A DNA stretch of 64,000 nt, from NCBI GenBank assembly GCA_946407815.1, contig CAMJPB010000001.1, positions 310,001 through 374,000 on the forward strand, read 5' to 3'. The DNA comes from an uncultured Caryophanales bacterium (lineage in GTDB: Bacteria > Bacillota_I > Bacilli_A > RFN20 > CAG-826). Made by a program: the position numbers and the translations under genes. Below the pieces are notes generated by a model. The model worked only from the letters and a program-made list of their open reading frames with translations, was not told the origin of the DNA and made no database searches. Every line of letters starts with the position of its first letter. Position 1 is the stretch's first letter. This document shows positions 27,006 to 36,077 of the stretch, one piece after another.

Positions 27006-28283
27006 TTAAGCAATATTTTCTTTTGTTAAGAAATCTTGAATCTTTCTTTGACGAAGTTCTGCTTTAAATCTACCTAAATCCTTGCCTAAGATTTCTTTGA
27101 CTTTGTCAACAGGCATCTTATACATATCAGCGATTGATTTCATTTCAGCATCGACATCAGCATCACTAACTTCAAGCTTTTCTGCTTTAGCAATTTCTTC
27201 CATGCAGAGAATTGTCTTTAAGTTCTTTTCTGCCTCAATCTTCATGCTCATTTCGACTTCTTTTTCGCCTTGACCAGTGATTTGGTAGTATTGTTCGAGT
27301 GTTAAACCACGTTGTTTAACTTGCTCTTCCATGTTTTTCTTCATGCCGTCAACTTCTTCTAAAAGAACTTCTTGAGCAAGATCAACTTCGGCATGAGAAA
27401 CAATTTCTTCTAAGACCTTATTTAAAGCGTCTGCTTGTGCTTTACCTTCTTTTTGTTGGGTAATAGCTTTCTTTTCGTATTCACGAAGTCCAGCTTCATC
27501 CTTAACTTCTGGGAGATTTAAATCTTTGATTAAATCTTCATCAAGTTTTGGCATAACCTTTTCTTTAACTTCGTGGACTTTACATTTAAATAAAGCCTTC
27601 TTACCTGCAAGTTCAGGAACATATTGAGTTGGGAATGTGACGTTAACGTCAACATCATCGCCAGCTTTGTGACCAACTAATTGATCTTCGAAACCTGGGA
27701 CGAATGAATTTGAGCCAAGCTCTAATGAGTAATTGTCAGCTTTTCCGCCTTCAAATTCTTTTCCATCAACTGAACCAACGAAATCGATAACAACTGTGTC
27801 GCCCTTCTTTGCTTCGCCTTCTTTAACAACTAAGGAAGCATTTTGAGCGATTAATTTTTCGATTGCTTCGTTAATTTCTTTTTCTTCAACCTTAACGGCT
27901 TCTTTCTTAATACCTAAGCCTTTGTACTTACCAAGTTTAACTTCTGGAGCAAGAATAATTGTGAATTTTAATTGAAGTTCGGTGTCACTTACTTTAGTAA
28001 CATCAACACTTGGTCTTGCAAATGGTTGAAGTTTTTCTTCTCTTAAGACTTCATCATATGCTGCTTGAAGCATAGCATTGATAGCCTCATTAAAGATTGA
28101 ACCTGTATCGATATGTTTCTTTGCAATGTCTGCAGGAACTTTACCTTTTCTGAAGCCCTTAATTTCAAGATTTGCTGCTAATTTAGCAAATGCTTTTTGT
28201 TGAGCTTCTTTCCAGGCTTGTTCTTCAACGTCGCAGATAACTTCGACTTTTGATTTTTCAAGTTTGTTAACAACTCTTTTCAT
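27006..28283 (-). CDS. tig: trigger factor
   Basis: Ribosome-bound chaperone and peptidyl-prolyl isomerase (425 aa). The N-terminal ribosome-binding domain has GFRKGKVP near residue 43 (signature loop), the FKBP-like domain starts at GDTVVIDFVGSVDG near 160, and the rest is the helical substrate cradle. First gene of a tig-lon-engB operon; start codon at 28283 has GGAGA 9 nt upstream. Confidence 0.96.
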   Translation of the reverse strand: MKRVVNKLEKSKVEVICDVEEQAWKEAQQKAFAKLAANLEIKGFRKGKVPADIAKKHIDTGSIFNEAINAMLQAAYDEVLREEKLQPFARPSVDVTKVSDTELQLKFTIILAPEVKLGKYKGLGIKKEAVKVEEKEINEAIEKLIAQNASLVVKEGEAKKGDTVVIDFVGSVDGKEFEGGKADNYSLELGSNSFVPGFEDQLVGHKAGDDVDVNVTFPTQYVPELAGKKALFKCKVHEVKEKVMPKLDEDLIKDLNLPEVKDEAGLREYEKKAITQQKEGKAQADALNKVLEEIVSHAEVDLAQEVLLEEVDGMKKNMEEQVKQRGLTLEQYYQITGQGEKEVEMSMKIEAEKNLKTILCMEEIAKAEKLEVSDADVDAEMKSIADMYKMPVDKVKEILGKDLGRFKAELRQRKIQDFLTKENIA

Positions 28284-28326
28284 AATTTATTGTAATCTCC
28301 TTTTTTGAATTAAGTTACGTAGTAAA

Positions 28327-28355
28327 AGTATACGTGTTTATTTTGCTTCACGCAA
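28327..28355 (-). promoter_or_regulatory. promoter of tig-lon-engB
   Basis: -35 TTGCGT (28350-28355), 17-bp spacer, -10 TATACT (28327-28332) on the minus strand, about 45 nt upstream of the tig start. No CIRCE or other heat-shock operator was seen. Confidence 0.55.
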
Positions 28356-28402
28356 TAAAGAAAAATAGTTTTTAATGTAACACTATCTAAGATATGTAAC
28401 TA

Positions 28403-29305
28403 TTAGAGTCTTATTTCTGGAGTAGACTCAATAATTTCTTTAATTTTGTCTGCTAATTTTATTACTTCTTCATCTTTAGATGAATGAACTTTATTAAGGT
28501 AAGATTCAGCAATTCTAATGAATGCTGAGGAAAGTTTATCAACGCCGACTACGTAAATGTCTTCTGGGTAGGTATCGATGATGTAGCAATTGAATAAATG
28601 GAGACCAGTTTCGATCATTGAGACATCGTGACTTGCCTTTTCGGTTATGAGTCTACATGTCTCGTTGAAAGATGGGGTCATAAATGGAGCGATGATTTTA
28701 TCAGGATTTACTTTAATCAAACCTTTGCGAGATAAAAACTCCACTTCTTCGTTATATTTTTCATCCACTAAAAGGATTAAGGCGTAGGTCCTAAAATTAG
28801 GATTTACGTCTTCTCTTTTAAGGAAAATCTTAAGTGAATCAATATAAATATTGAGATTATAGTTTTTTAAGGAAAATAGAACTTGAGAAATTTTACTTTG
28901 ATCTTTGTCTTTTTCAAGGATGTCATAGATCTCATCAAGTTCAAATTTTTGACGAGCTTTTGGGTGAGATTCTTCTTCAATTCTATCCTTCATTCCTCTC
29001 ATATATTCTTCAACTTCTTGAGAGACATATGGAAGGTCTTCATAATGCTTTAAAGCGATTCTCGCTTCGTCATAAAGTTTCTTGGATAAAAGAAGCTCAA
29101 AATGTAAGTTCATTAGACGATACTGATAAACTTTTTCAATCAGAGATTGATTTTTTTCAATTTCATCTAAGGCTTCATCGGTTTTGCCTAAAACGACTAG
29201 GCACGAAACACGCATTAAAAGCTCTTTTGGCTCAGTTGAATCTTTAGTTAAAGATAGCACCAATTCGTATTCTTTTTTATTAAATAAAGTTTCTAAATTA
29301 TCCAT
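28403..29305 (-). CDS. TPR-like helical repeat protein (DUF3196-like)
   Basis: A 300-aa soluble protein made of helical hairpins: residues 1-110 resemble three tetratricopeptide-like repeats (LVVLGKTDEALDEIEKN, LLLSKKLYDEARIALKHYED). No enzyme motif is seen. The overall pattern recalls the DUF3196/TPR proteins of Mollicutes and Erysipelotrichia; that match is from memory and should be tested. No Shine-Dalgarno precedes the ATG, and the promoter -10 box is only 13 nt upstream, so the mRNA leader should be very short. Confidence 0.65.
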   Translation of the reverse strand: MDNLETLFNKKEYELVLSLTKDSTEPKELLMRVSCLVVLGKTDEALDEIEKNQSLIEKVYQYRLMNLHFELLLSKKLYDEARIALKHYEDLPYVSQEVEEYMRGMKDRIEEESHPKARQKFELDEIYDILEKDKDQSKISQVLFSLKNYNLNIYIDSLKIFLKREDVNPNFRTYALILLVDEKYNEEVEFLSRKGLIKVNPDKIIAPFMTPSFNETCRLITEKASHDVSMIETGLHLFNCYIIDTYPEDIYVVGVDKLSSAFIRIAESYLNKVHSSKDEEVIKLADKIKEIIESTPEIRL

Positions 29306-29318
29306 TTTTGTATTGCCT

Positions 29319-29347
29319 ATTATATAGAATTATTTGATATTTATCAA
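29319..29347 (-). promoter_or_regulatory. promoter adjoining the start codon of the TPR-like gene
   Basis: -35 TTGATA (29342-29347), 17 bp, -10 TATAAT (29319-29324). Initiation about 7 nt downstream gives a leader of roughly 7 nt before the ATG at 29305. Confidence 0.65.
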
Positions 29348-29350
29348 ATC

Positions 29351-29384
29351 TAAAAAGAGACCGAGTAGTTCCGGTCTCTTCTAG
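29351..29384 (-). terminator. terminator after the 298-aa membrane protein gene
   Basis: AGAGACCG pairs with CGGTCTCT (29356-29379) followed by TTTTTA on the minus strand. It separates the 29403 gene from the promoter of the TPR-like gene. Confidence 0.75.
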
Positions 29385-29402
29385 TTTTTAGTTACTTTTC
29401 AA

Positions 29403-30299
29403 TTAAGCAGCCTTTTTCTCTTTAGCAATTTTTACAATATTGTAAACAATGGTAATACATGGATAAAGGATGCAGAAACCATAAAGGAAGATAAATCCTA
29501 CTGGTATTGTTAATAGTCTTTCAAGTTGTAAAACCATTGATGTTGAATTAACAGCAAGTGGGTAATTATTGTGAGCGAAAATTAACATGTAAGTGAATGA
29601 GAAAGTTGTATAAACAAGTGAGCCTACTAACAACCAAATTGTTAATTTTCTATTGTGTTTCCAGTGTCTATCAACCATGTAAGTACAGAAGATAAATAGA
29701 GGCACTAAAAATTGAATAATTAGAGGAAGTGTATAAATGCTATCGTAGCTACTCCAGTAGACTGGAAGTAATACGAATGCACCGAATTTTTCAAGAGCAA
29801 ACATAAGCATAAATGCCATTAAAACTTCTCTAATCCAATAAGTTTTGGAATTCTTCCAAGTTCTCTCAGGATGCTCTTTGTGAATTAATCTAATTGATAA
29901 GATTGCAACATAGATTGCTACACCTAAAAATGCAGCGTGAACAATAAGCATTACAAATGGGTAAGCTAAGAAAATATAATCACCAAAGAATGTATGGTAG
30001 ACATAGGTTCCTGTGACGATTGAAGAGACAACGCCAATAAGAGCAAAACATCCGATGATTATTGAATATTTTCTAAACATGTAAGCGTCTCTACGTTTCA
30101 AAACTGCGTAGTTAAAGATGCCATAAAGTGTCACATAAAGTTCAATCATAAGTAGAACCATTGGCATTCCCGATAATTCAACATGAGTGATTGATGCGTG
30201 GTTACCAACAAACGTGAAAATTAAGTTCCATGCAAAGAATGTGATAACGGAGACCATTATTGTAATGGCAACGCCGAATAGATTTTTAAGTAATTTCAT
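29403..30299 (-). CDS. polytopic membrane protein, function unknown
   Basis: Not recognised. 298 aa with about eight hydrophobic helices (near 5-27, 42-68, 80-103, 110-140, 155-185, 190-205, 220-245, 255-285) and short basic loops. No transporter signature motif was seen. It starts 1 nt after the metallophosphoesterase lipoprotein gene, so the two form an operon and may act together at the membrane. Confidence 0.6.
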   Translation of the reverse strand: MKLLKNLFGVAITIMVSVITFFAWNLIFTFVGNHASITHVELSGMPMVLLMIELYVTLYGIFNYAVLKRRDAYMFRKYSIIIGCFALIGVVSSIVTGTYVYHTFFGDYIFLAYPFVMLIVHAAFLGVAIYVAILSIRLIHKEHPERTWKNSKTYWIREVLMAFMLMFALEKFGAFVLLPVYWSSYDSIYTLPLIIQFLVPLFIFCTYMVDRHWKHNRKLTIWLLVGSLVYTTFSFTYMLIFAHNNYPLAVNSTSMVLQLERLLTIPVGFIFLYGFCILYPCITIVYNIVKIAKEKKAA

Positions 30300-30300
30300 A

Positions 30301-31326
30301 CTATGCGGCCTCCTTTTCGGTAACTAGAGTCACTTCATCTGAAGTATATGAAGCGTAATAGTTTTCGAAGTGTAATTCTTTAGTGGTTTTGTTAATTTTC
30401 ATTAATGAACCACCAAGTTTTCTTGACTCATTATCATTATAAATTCTATTTGTGGAATGAACTCCATAAACAAAATTAATTCCTTCGTATAACAACACTG
30501 AATCGTTTGCGTGGTCATGATTGACATGGATTGAGTGAGTGGAATTTAGTTCCTTAATCTTGTTATAAAAACCAAGATCTAATACAGCTGATCCAGCACC
30601 CTCTTCCATGTCACCAATTTTGAAATCTTCTGGTTTCAATTGCTCCCAATTATCAGTGAAAACTGGTAAGGCAATATGCATATAAATTGAGGATGGAACA
30701 ACTGTACCACCGTTCTCGACTTTTGCGGCATTGACCATTCTTTCATACCAGTCGATTTGGTCTTGTTTAATGTTGTCATAACCCATCAAATCGAAGTTGT
30801 AGTTATGAGATTCAAGTAAATATACTTGGTAAAGTGTTTTGTCATCTGATCCTTTTAAGTTTAAAACGAAGTTGCTTCTACCAGTTACATCATCATCTGG
30901 AAGGTCAATAAATCTACAATTTTTGTAAGTTCCAGAACCTAAAAGTGTTTGAATAAATGTGTCAGAATAATAACCTTGGTCATCATGGTTTCCGAATGTA
31001 TAAGTCCACAAAATATTGTGACTATCCATGAACTCAAAGAACTTCTTAACGGTGTGTTTATCAGCATATGTGAAAATGTCACCATTTAATATAATTAAAT
31101 CTGGATTTGAAGCCTTGATTGTGCGGTCGATAACGGCATAATGTTCTTCATCAAGATCGGATTGAGATAAATGGATGTCACCGAGTTGTAAAATTCTAAA
31201 ATCTTCAGCTTTATCCCAACCTACTCGGATTTGGTACTCTACTTCTGCGTAGTGCTTTGTGCCGACACAACCGGTTAAAAGCACTCCAATAAGAGGTAGA
31301 GCAAGTAGTGTTTTTATCTTTTTCAT
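30301..31326 (-). CDS. metallophosphoesterase lipoprotein
   Basis: Exported calcineurin-like phosphoesterase (341 aa) with lipobox LTGC (Cys at 20). The two-metal motifs are all present: LGDIHLS near residue 49, NGDIF near 79, and FGNHDD near 114, followed by HVNHDHAND near 270 supplying late His ligands. It would act outside the cell on phosphate esters; the substrate is unknown. Promoter 31344-31372 and an AGAGG ribosome site precede it. Confidence 0.85.
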   Translation of the reverse strand: MKKIKTLLALPLIGVLLTGCVGTKHYAEVEYQIRVGWDKAEDFRILQLGDIHLSQSDLDEEHYAVIDRTIKASNPDLIILNGDIFTYADKHTVKKFFEFMDSHNILWTYTFGNHDDQGYYSDTFIQTLLGSGTYKNCRFIDLPDDDVTGRSNFVLNLKGSDDKTLYQVYLLESHNYNFDLMGYDNIKQDQIDWYERMVNAAKVENGGTVVPSSIYMHIALPVFTDNWEQLKPEDFKIGDMEEGAGSAVLDLGFYNKIKELNSTHSIHVNHDHANDSVLLYEGINFVYGVHSTNRIYNDNESRKLGGSLMKINKTTKELHFENYYASYTSDEVTLVTEKEAA

Positions 31327-31343
31327 ATATAACCTCTGCTACT

Positions 31344-31372
31344 ATTATAAAAAACTTTTAAGTTTTATTCAA
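31344..31372 (-). promoter_or_regulatory. promoter of the metallophosphoesterase operon
   Basis: -35 TTGAAT (31367-31372), 17 bp, -10 TATAAT (31344-31349). It is back to back with the plus-strand yggS promoter, whose probable -10 TACACT is at 31380-31385. Confidence 0.65.
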
Positions 31373-31392
31373 AAAGTATTACACTTATAGGC

Positions 31393-32028
31393 ATGGTAAG
31401 AAAAGATATCAAAGAATTTATTAAAACTATTCCAGAGAATGTAACTTTAGTCGCCGCCACTAAGTATGTTGGAGTTGATGACATGGAAGTTCTTTTGGAA
31501 AATGGCATTAATAATTTTGGCGAGAATAGAACTGAATCTTTCTTACAAAAATACGCAGTCCTACAAAATAAAGGTGCTATTTGGCACTTTATCGGACACC
31601 TCCAACGCAATAAGGCGAATGAGGTCATTAACAAGATTGATTATTTGCACTCTTTAGATTCTCTAAAACTTGCTGAAGTTATCGAAAGAAAACGCGATCA
31701 TCCACTCAAGTGTTTCGTCGAAATTTCGATCAATCTTGAAGAAAGCAAAAACGGAGTTCCTTATTTTGAAGCAAAAGATTTCATAAAAGAGCTTCAGAAA
31801 TTCTCTAAAATTGAGGTCGTCGGACTTATGATGATGGCGATTAAAGCAAGCGATGAAAACTCTCTTGAAAATCAGTTCGCAAAATTAAAAATTTTGAAAG
31901 ATGATTTAGAAAAAGAATTAAATATCAAACTTCCGTTCCTATCTATGGGAATGTCAGATGATTATAAAGAGGCCATTAAAGAAGGCGCAACACACATCAG
32001 GTTAGGGCGCATTCTCTACGATTTATAA
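31393..32028 (+). CDS. yggS: PLP-binding protein YggS/PLPBP family
   Basis: Single-domain TIM-barrel PLP protein (211 aa) involved in vitamin B6 and amino-acid homeostasis; not a racemase. The PLP lysine is in VAATKYV near residue 22, followed by FGENR near 44, WHFIGHLQRNK near 62, and C-terminal SMGMSDDYKEAI and RLGRILY that bind the phosphate. No Shine-Dalgarno is visible; the likely -10 (31380-31385) ends 7 nt before ATG, suggesting a leaderless message. Confidence 0.93.
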   Translation: MVRKDIKEFIKTIPENVTLVAATKYVGVDDMEVLLENGINNFGENRTESFLQKYAVLQNKGAIWHFIGHLQRNKANEVINKIDYLHSLDSLKLAEVIERKRDHPLKCFVEISINLEESKNGVPYFEAKDFIKELQKFSKIEVVGLMMMAIKASDENSLENQFAKLKILKDDLEKELNIKLPFLSMGMSDDYKEAIKEGATHIRLGRILYDL

Positions 32029-32033
32029 AAATA

Positions 32034-32065
32034 AAACTGCCACAAATTAATGTGACAGTTTTTTT
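32034..32065. terminator. bidirectional terminator between yggS and pfkA
   Basis: A stem of AAACTG-CACA with TGTG-CAGTTT, a C/A mismatch inside and a 6-nt loop. It has T-runs on both strands, so it can end yggS on the plus strand and the pfkA message on the minus strand. Confidence 0.8.
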
Positions 32066-32071
32066 ATATTT

Positions 32072-32088
32072 ACGAGACAGTGTCTCGT
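32072..32088. repeat. 17-bp palindrome ACGAGACAGTGTCTCGT
   Basis: Perfect inverted repeat with a single central G, between convergent genes. The core GAGACNGTGTCTC resembles operators used by TetR-family regulators, yet no promoter is evident beside it. It could equally form an RNA hairpin in the 3' end of the pfkA message. Confidence 0.5.
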
Positions 32089-32120
32089 TACTTAAGGTTA
32101 GGTGAAACTGTAATATTCAT
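32088..32120 (-). CDS. possible 10-residue ORF in the pfkA 3' region
   Basis: ATG 32120 has a strong AAGGAG at a 9-nt spacing and encodes MNITVSPNLK before TAA, whose last base touches the palindrome. The ribosome site is too good to ignore, but the peptide is too short to judge; it may be a relic of a decayed gene. Confidence 0.3.
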   Translation of the reverse strand: MNITVSPNLK

Positions 32121-32161
32121 ATTTCACTTCTCCTTTTTGTAATGAAATTATAACTAATAGA

Positions 32162-33124
32162 TTATCTATTAACAAGTTTTAGAAGTTTAATTAAATCTTT
32201 ATGAGGATTTTTTTCCATTGTGAAGGCTTCTTCGAATGGAACATGTTTGATTTCGTCACCGAATAAACCAAGTGCAATGCAGGATTCACCATCAACAATT
32301 GCTCTAACAGCTTCTGCACCATAGCGGGTCGCTAAGATTCTGTCTCTTGCTGATGGGGAGCCGCCTCTTTGAATGTGGCCAAGTACTTGGGCACGGCATT
32401 CAATTCCGGTTTTCTCAGTGATACGTTTAACAAATTCAAAAATGTCTGGGAACATCTTTTCAGAGACGACGACAAGTGAGTGTTTTTTCTTACCTCCCTT
32501 TAGGGAAATAAGTTTTTCAACGACTTTTTCCTCGTCGTATGGATGGTCTTGAGAAATGACAATTTCAACACCTTCTGCAACACCAGAATAAAGTGCTAAA
32601 TCACCACAATGATTGCCCATAACTTCGATAAATGTACATCTCTGATGTGATGCTGTTGTATCTCTAAGTTTATCGATACATTCACAAATTGTGTTTTGAG
32701 CTGTATCAAAACCAATACAGGCTTCTGTTGAACAGACGTCATTATCAATTGATCCTGGAATACCAACGACAGAGATTCCTTTAGCAGCTAAAGCTTGAGC
32801 GCCTCTATAGGTTCCGTCTCCACCGATAACGATTAATGAGTCGATACCATAAGATTTTAATTGTTTAATAGCCATCTTTTGGTAAGCATCTTCTTTGAAT
32901 TCCGGAAGACGAGCTGTACGAAGGATTGTTCCGCCTCTATTGATGATGTCAGAAACAAAGTTTCTGTCAACTTGTTCAATACGTCCTTCGACAAGGCCTT
33001 TATAGCCTTCATAAATGACATACATTTCGCAGTCTAATTTTAAGCCTGTACGAACAACAGCACGAACACAGGCATTCATACCAGGTGCATCGCCACCTGA
33101 AGTTAAAACAGCAATCTTTTTCAT
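32162..33124 (-). CDS. pfkA: 6-phosphofructokinase
   Basis: ATP-dependent phosphofructokinase (320 aa) of glycolysis. GGDAPGMNACVR is at residues 10-21, and GGDGTYRGA near 102 has Gly where PPi-dependent enzymes have Asp. Catalytic PGSIDNDVC is near 123-131, and a substrate loop EVMGNHCGDLAL near 168 is canonical. Takes fructose-6-phosphate made by ManA and the mutases encoded in this window. Confidence 0.96.
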   Translation of the reverse strand: MKKIAVLTSGGDAPGMNACVRAVVRTGLKLDCEMYVIYEGYKGLVEGRIEQVDRNFVSDIINRGGTILRTARLPEFKEDAYQKMAIKQLKSYGIDSLIVIGGDGTYRGAQALAAKGISVVGIPGSIDNDVCSTEACIGFDTAQNTICECIDKLRDTTASHQRCTFIEVMGNHCGDLALYSGVAEGVEIVISQDHPYDEEKVVEKLISLKGGKKKHSLVVVSEKMFPDIFEFVKRITEKTGIECRAQVLGHIQRGGSPSARDRILATRYGAEAVRAIVDGESCIALGLFGDEIKHVPFEEAFTMEKNPHKDLIKLLKLVNR

Positions 33125-33194
33125 ACTTGTGCCTCAATAAAAACTTAGAAATATTTTAGCAAAAAACAATTTTAAATAAAATTGAGAATTTAAG

Positions 33195-33224
33195 AAATTT
33201 AAAAATGAGGATAAATCCTCATTT
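33195..33224 (-). terminator. terminator after the second phosphohexomutase
   Basis: AAATGAGGA and TCCTCATTT (33203-33224) with a TAAA loop, followed by a T-rich tract on the minus strand; the gene's stop codon is in the stem. Confidence 0.75.
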
Positions 33225-34908
33225 AATTAAACTTTTTACCTAAATCTTTATAGATTTTGTCGTAAATTTGATAAGCTTCTTGTTCATCTTTAGCTTTTAT
33301 AGAACTATACATTTTTAATTTCGGCTCAGTTCCAGAAGGTCTAACAACGACTGTTGATCCGTTCTCTAAAACGTATTTTAAGACATCCGATTTTGGCAGA
33401 CCGTTTATGCCTTTAGCATAATCTAAAGTCTCAGCAATTTTCATTCCACCGATGCTTGATAAACCCGCTCTAAACGAGGCCATAATGTCTTTCATTTTGC
33501 TAAATCCGGCAGCGCCCTCAAAGACAAAATTATCGGTCTTATTTAGGTAGAAACCAAATTCTTTATATAAAGAATTGAGTTTATCAATTAATGAAAGACC
33601 TTGAGTCTTATAATAGGCGAACATTTCAGCAATCATGAATGCACCATTAACTGCGTCCTTATCTCTAGCGTATGTGTGGGTCAAATAACCATAAGATTCT
33701 TCAAAACCCATGATGTAATTTTTCTCTTCGTGTGCAGGTTCGTGAGCAGCAATAATTGAGCCAATGTATTTGAAGCCAGTTAAGCAACGATACATCTTAA
33801 CTCCATAATGTTTTGCGATTTCTTCCACCATGTCTGTTGAAACAATTGTCGCAACGGCGAATGGTTTTGGAGGCATCGTCTTATTTAAAGTTCTAAGTTC
33901 ACAAATAAAGTTGAGCATTAAAACACCAACTTGGTTGCCACTTAAAAGGGTAAAATCGTTACCATTTTTCACAGCAATTCCAACACGGTCACAGTCAGGA
34001 TCGGTCGCAATTAATAAGTCTGCATCGACCTTTTTAGCATAGCTAATTCCGAGCTCCATTGCCTCTCTAACTTCTGGGTTAGGGAATGGACAAGTTGGGA
34101 AATGACCATCAGGATTTCTTTGTTCTTCAACGACTGTAATATTTGAGTAACCACTCTCTTTTAAAATCTTGGTAACAGGAACTAAACCGGCACCATTGAG
34201 TGGAGAATAAACAATTTTAACGTCTTTATTTACCTTCGCATTTCCAAGAACAGATTCATTTCTAACGATGTTAATAAACTTATCTAAAATATCGTCGGAA
34301 ATGTATTCAATCAATTTATTAGACAATAAATTTTCAAAAGTCTCAGTTTTGACTTCAAATGGGTTGATCTTACCAATCTCACTTAGGATTCTATCCGCCG
34401 CAATTTCGGTGATTTGACAACCATCGCTACCATAAACTTTATAACCGTTGTATTTTGATGGATTATGAGAGGCTGTAACCATAATTCCAGCGTCACATTT
34501 TAATTCTCTTGTAGCGAATGAAAGTAACGGAACAGGCATAAGTTGTTTATATAAATAAACATGAATGCCTTTACTCGCTAAAACTTTAGCGGCTTCCTTA
34601 GCAAAGATGTCTGATTTAATTCTTGAGTCATAGCTTATTGCAACATTGATCTTCTTACTTTTATATTCTTCGAGTAAGTAATTAGCGACACCAAGAGTTG
34701 CTTTACGTATAACGTAAATGTTCATTCTGTTCGTGCCAAATCCTAGAACTCCTCTAAGTCCGGCTGTGCCAAAACTTAACTCCTTGTAGAAAGCATCATA
34801 AAGCTTTTCTTCATCATCTTTAATTGATTGATATTCATTAAGCAAATCTAAATCCTCAACCGCGAATTTAGACCATTCATTAATTTTGTTTATTATATTT
34901 TGTTCCAT
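33223..34908 (-). CDS. phosphohexomutase (phosphoglucomutase/phosphomannomutase), second copy
   Basis: Paralogue of the 19689 enzyme with nearly identical length (561 aa) and motifs: phosphoserine loop TASHNPSKYNGYKV, metal loop DPDCDRVG, sugar loop GFEESYGYL and RPSGTEPKLK. Long stretches are identical while the N-terminus differs. Lying next to pfkA and under its own control, it is probably the general phosphoglucomutase, leaving the other copy for mannan-derived mannose-1-phosphate. That split of roles is inference. Confidence 0.92.
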   Translation of the reverse strand: MEQNIINKINEWSKFAVEDLDLLNEYQSIKDDEEKLYDAFYKELSFGTAGLRGVLGFGTNRMNIYVIRKATLGVANYLLEEYKSKKINVAISYDSRIKSDIFAKEAAKVLASKGIHVYLYKQLMPVPLLSFATRELKCDAGIMVTASHNPSKYNGYKVYGSDGCQITEIAADRILSEIGKINPFEVKTETFENLLSNKLIEYISDDILDKFINIVRNESVLGNAKVNKDVKIVYSPLNGAGLVPVTKILKESGYSNITVVEEQRNPDGHFPTCPFPNPEVREAMELGISYAKKVDADLLIATDPDCDRVGIAVKNGNDFTLLSGNQVGVLMLNFICELRTLNKTMPPKPFAVATIVSTDMVEEIAKHYGVKMYRCLTGFKYIGSIIAAHEPAHEEKNYIMGFEESYGYLTHTYARDKDAVNGAFMIAEMFAYYKTQGLSLIDKLNSLYKEFGFYLNKTDNFVFEGAAGFSKMKDIMASFRAGLSSIGGMKIAETLDYAKGINGLPKSDVLKYVLENGSTVVVRPSGTEPKLKMYSSIKAKDEQEAYQIYDKIYKDLGKKFN

Positions 34909-34954
34909 ATTACTTAAATTATAAATTTACTCCACCAATTATTCAATATCTTGA

Positions 34955-34980
34955 TAAAAAGAAAAGACCTTATAGGTCTT
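34955..34980 (-). terminator. terminator after degV
   Basis: AAGACCT-TAT-AGGTCTT (34964-34980), then TTTCTTTTT on the minus strand; the stop codon overlaps the stem. Confidence 0.7.
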
Positions 34981-35854
34981 ATCTATGTTTTGCACGGAAT
35001 GTGACACCAAGTGTGTCTGGTCCACAGTGAGCACCGGCAGTTGGGTTAACATCGATAATTTCGAAGGTAAGTTTATGTTTCTTGCCAAGTCTATTGACGA
35101 GTTCTGCTTTTAATTCTTCTGCTAAGTTGATTGCGTCACAATGGCCAAGAACGATATCGTGTTCATCAAATTCAATACCAAGTTCTTCAACGTAATCTGC
35201 AAGTTTTAAGACAGCATTTCTTCTACCTTTAACTTTGCCAACTGGAACCATCTTTCCTTCGTCGTTCATGGTGAGAATTGGTCTAATACCAATAATTCCA
35301 CCCATGAAAGCAGCGATTCCTGAAACACGACCAGATTTTGCAAAGAATCTTAAGTTATCTGCGAAGAAGTAAGTTGCATATCTATACTTTTCTTTTTCAG
35401 CCCATTCGATAACTTTTTCAACATCTTCACCTGCTAAAACTTTTCTAATTACGTCTCTACCAATGGAGTATGCACATAATGTGATACCTAAGGTATCAAG
35501 TTCATAGAATTTACGTTCTGGATATTTTTTCTTTAAATCCTCGAGAGCAAGTCTCATGGAGTTAAATGAACCCGACATTTCGGCAGAGAAATGGATGTAA
35601 AAAACATCATTTCCGGCCTTAAATTCTGGCTCGAAGTATTTAATATAATCTTCTGGGTTTAAAGCAGAAGTTGATGGGAGGACGCCTTTTCTAAGTTCTT
35701 CATAATATTTATGAGGTTCGAACTTTTCAAAGTCGACATAAGGCTTTACTTCTTTACCTTTAAATTCATAAGGCATTGAGATTAATGAAACACCCCAATT
35801 TTTACAATGTTCCAAGGTAAAATCACTATCTGAATCTACAAATATTTTAATCAT
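34979..35854 (-). CDS. DegV family fatty-acid-binding protein
   Basis: Two-domain DegV/FakB protein (291 aa). N-terminal VDSDSDFTLE at 6-15 matches the DegV start, LPSTSALNPEDY near 55 gives the Ser/Thr that hold the fatty acid carboxylate, and HFSAEMSGSFNS near 88 is the second conserved loop. FakB proteins present fatty acids to the FakA kinase; no fakA is in view. The gene has an unusually long leader of about 100 nt containing an 18-bp palindrome. Confidence 0.9.
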   Translation of the reverse strand: MIKIFVDSDSDFTLEHCKNWGVSLISMPYEFKGKEVKPYVDFEKFEPHKYYEELRKGVLPSTSALNPEDYIKYFEPEFKAGNDVFYIHFSAEMSGSFNSMRLALEDLKKKYPERKFYELDTLGITLCAYSIGRDVIRKVLAGEDVEKVIEWAEKEKYRYATYFFADNLRFFAKSGRVSGIAAFMGGIIGIRPILTMNDEGKMVPVGKVKGRRNAVLKLADYVEELGIEFDEHDIVLGHCDAINLAEELKAELVNRLGKKHKLTFEIIDVNPTAGAHCGPDTLGVTFRAKHR

Positions 35855-35876
35855 AATATCTTTCCTTTTTCCTCTT

Positions 35877-35894
35877 TACCTAATAAATTAGGTA
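35877..35894. promoter_or_regulatory. 18-bp palindrome in the degV leader
   Basis: TACCTAATAAATTAGGTA sits just upstream of the degV ribosome site. An almost identical palindrome (TATCTAATAAATTAGATA core) occurs at 50182-50201, and the two differ symmetrically in both arms. Confidence 0.5.
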
Positions 35895-35963
35895 TGTTAT
35901 GGATATATTCTTAAGTTCTTATTATAAATAAGACTTCTATATGTAAGCTTAATGCTCGCTTAT

Positions 35964-35991
35964 AGTATATAACAATAACTTTACTTGTCAA
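35964..35991 (-). promoter_or_regulatory. promoter of degV
   Basis: Consensus -35 TTGACA (35986-35991), 16-bp spacer, -10 TATACT (35964-35969). The predicted start near 35957 leaves a leader of about 100 nt. Confidence 0.65.
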
Positions 35992-36077
35992 ATTTATGCA
36001 CATATATGCGCTTAACGTGCTAAAGCATTGAAATAAGTATATAATTATGTAAAAATCTTTGCTGCTTGGTAAAAATT

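Noticed and set aside
31365-31634. 89-codon minus-strand ORF over yggS
   Set aside because: Shadow of the yggS coding frame with no homology-like features.
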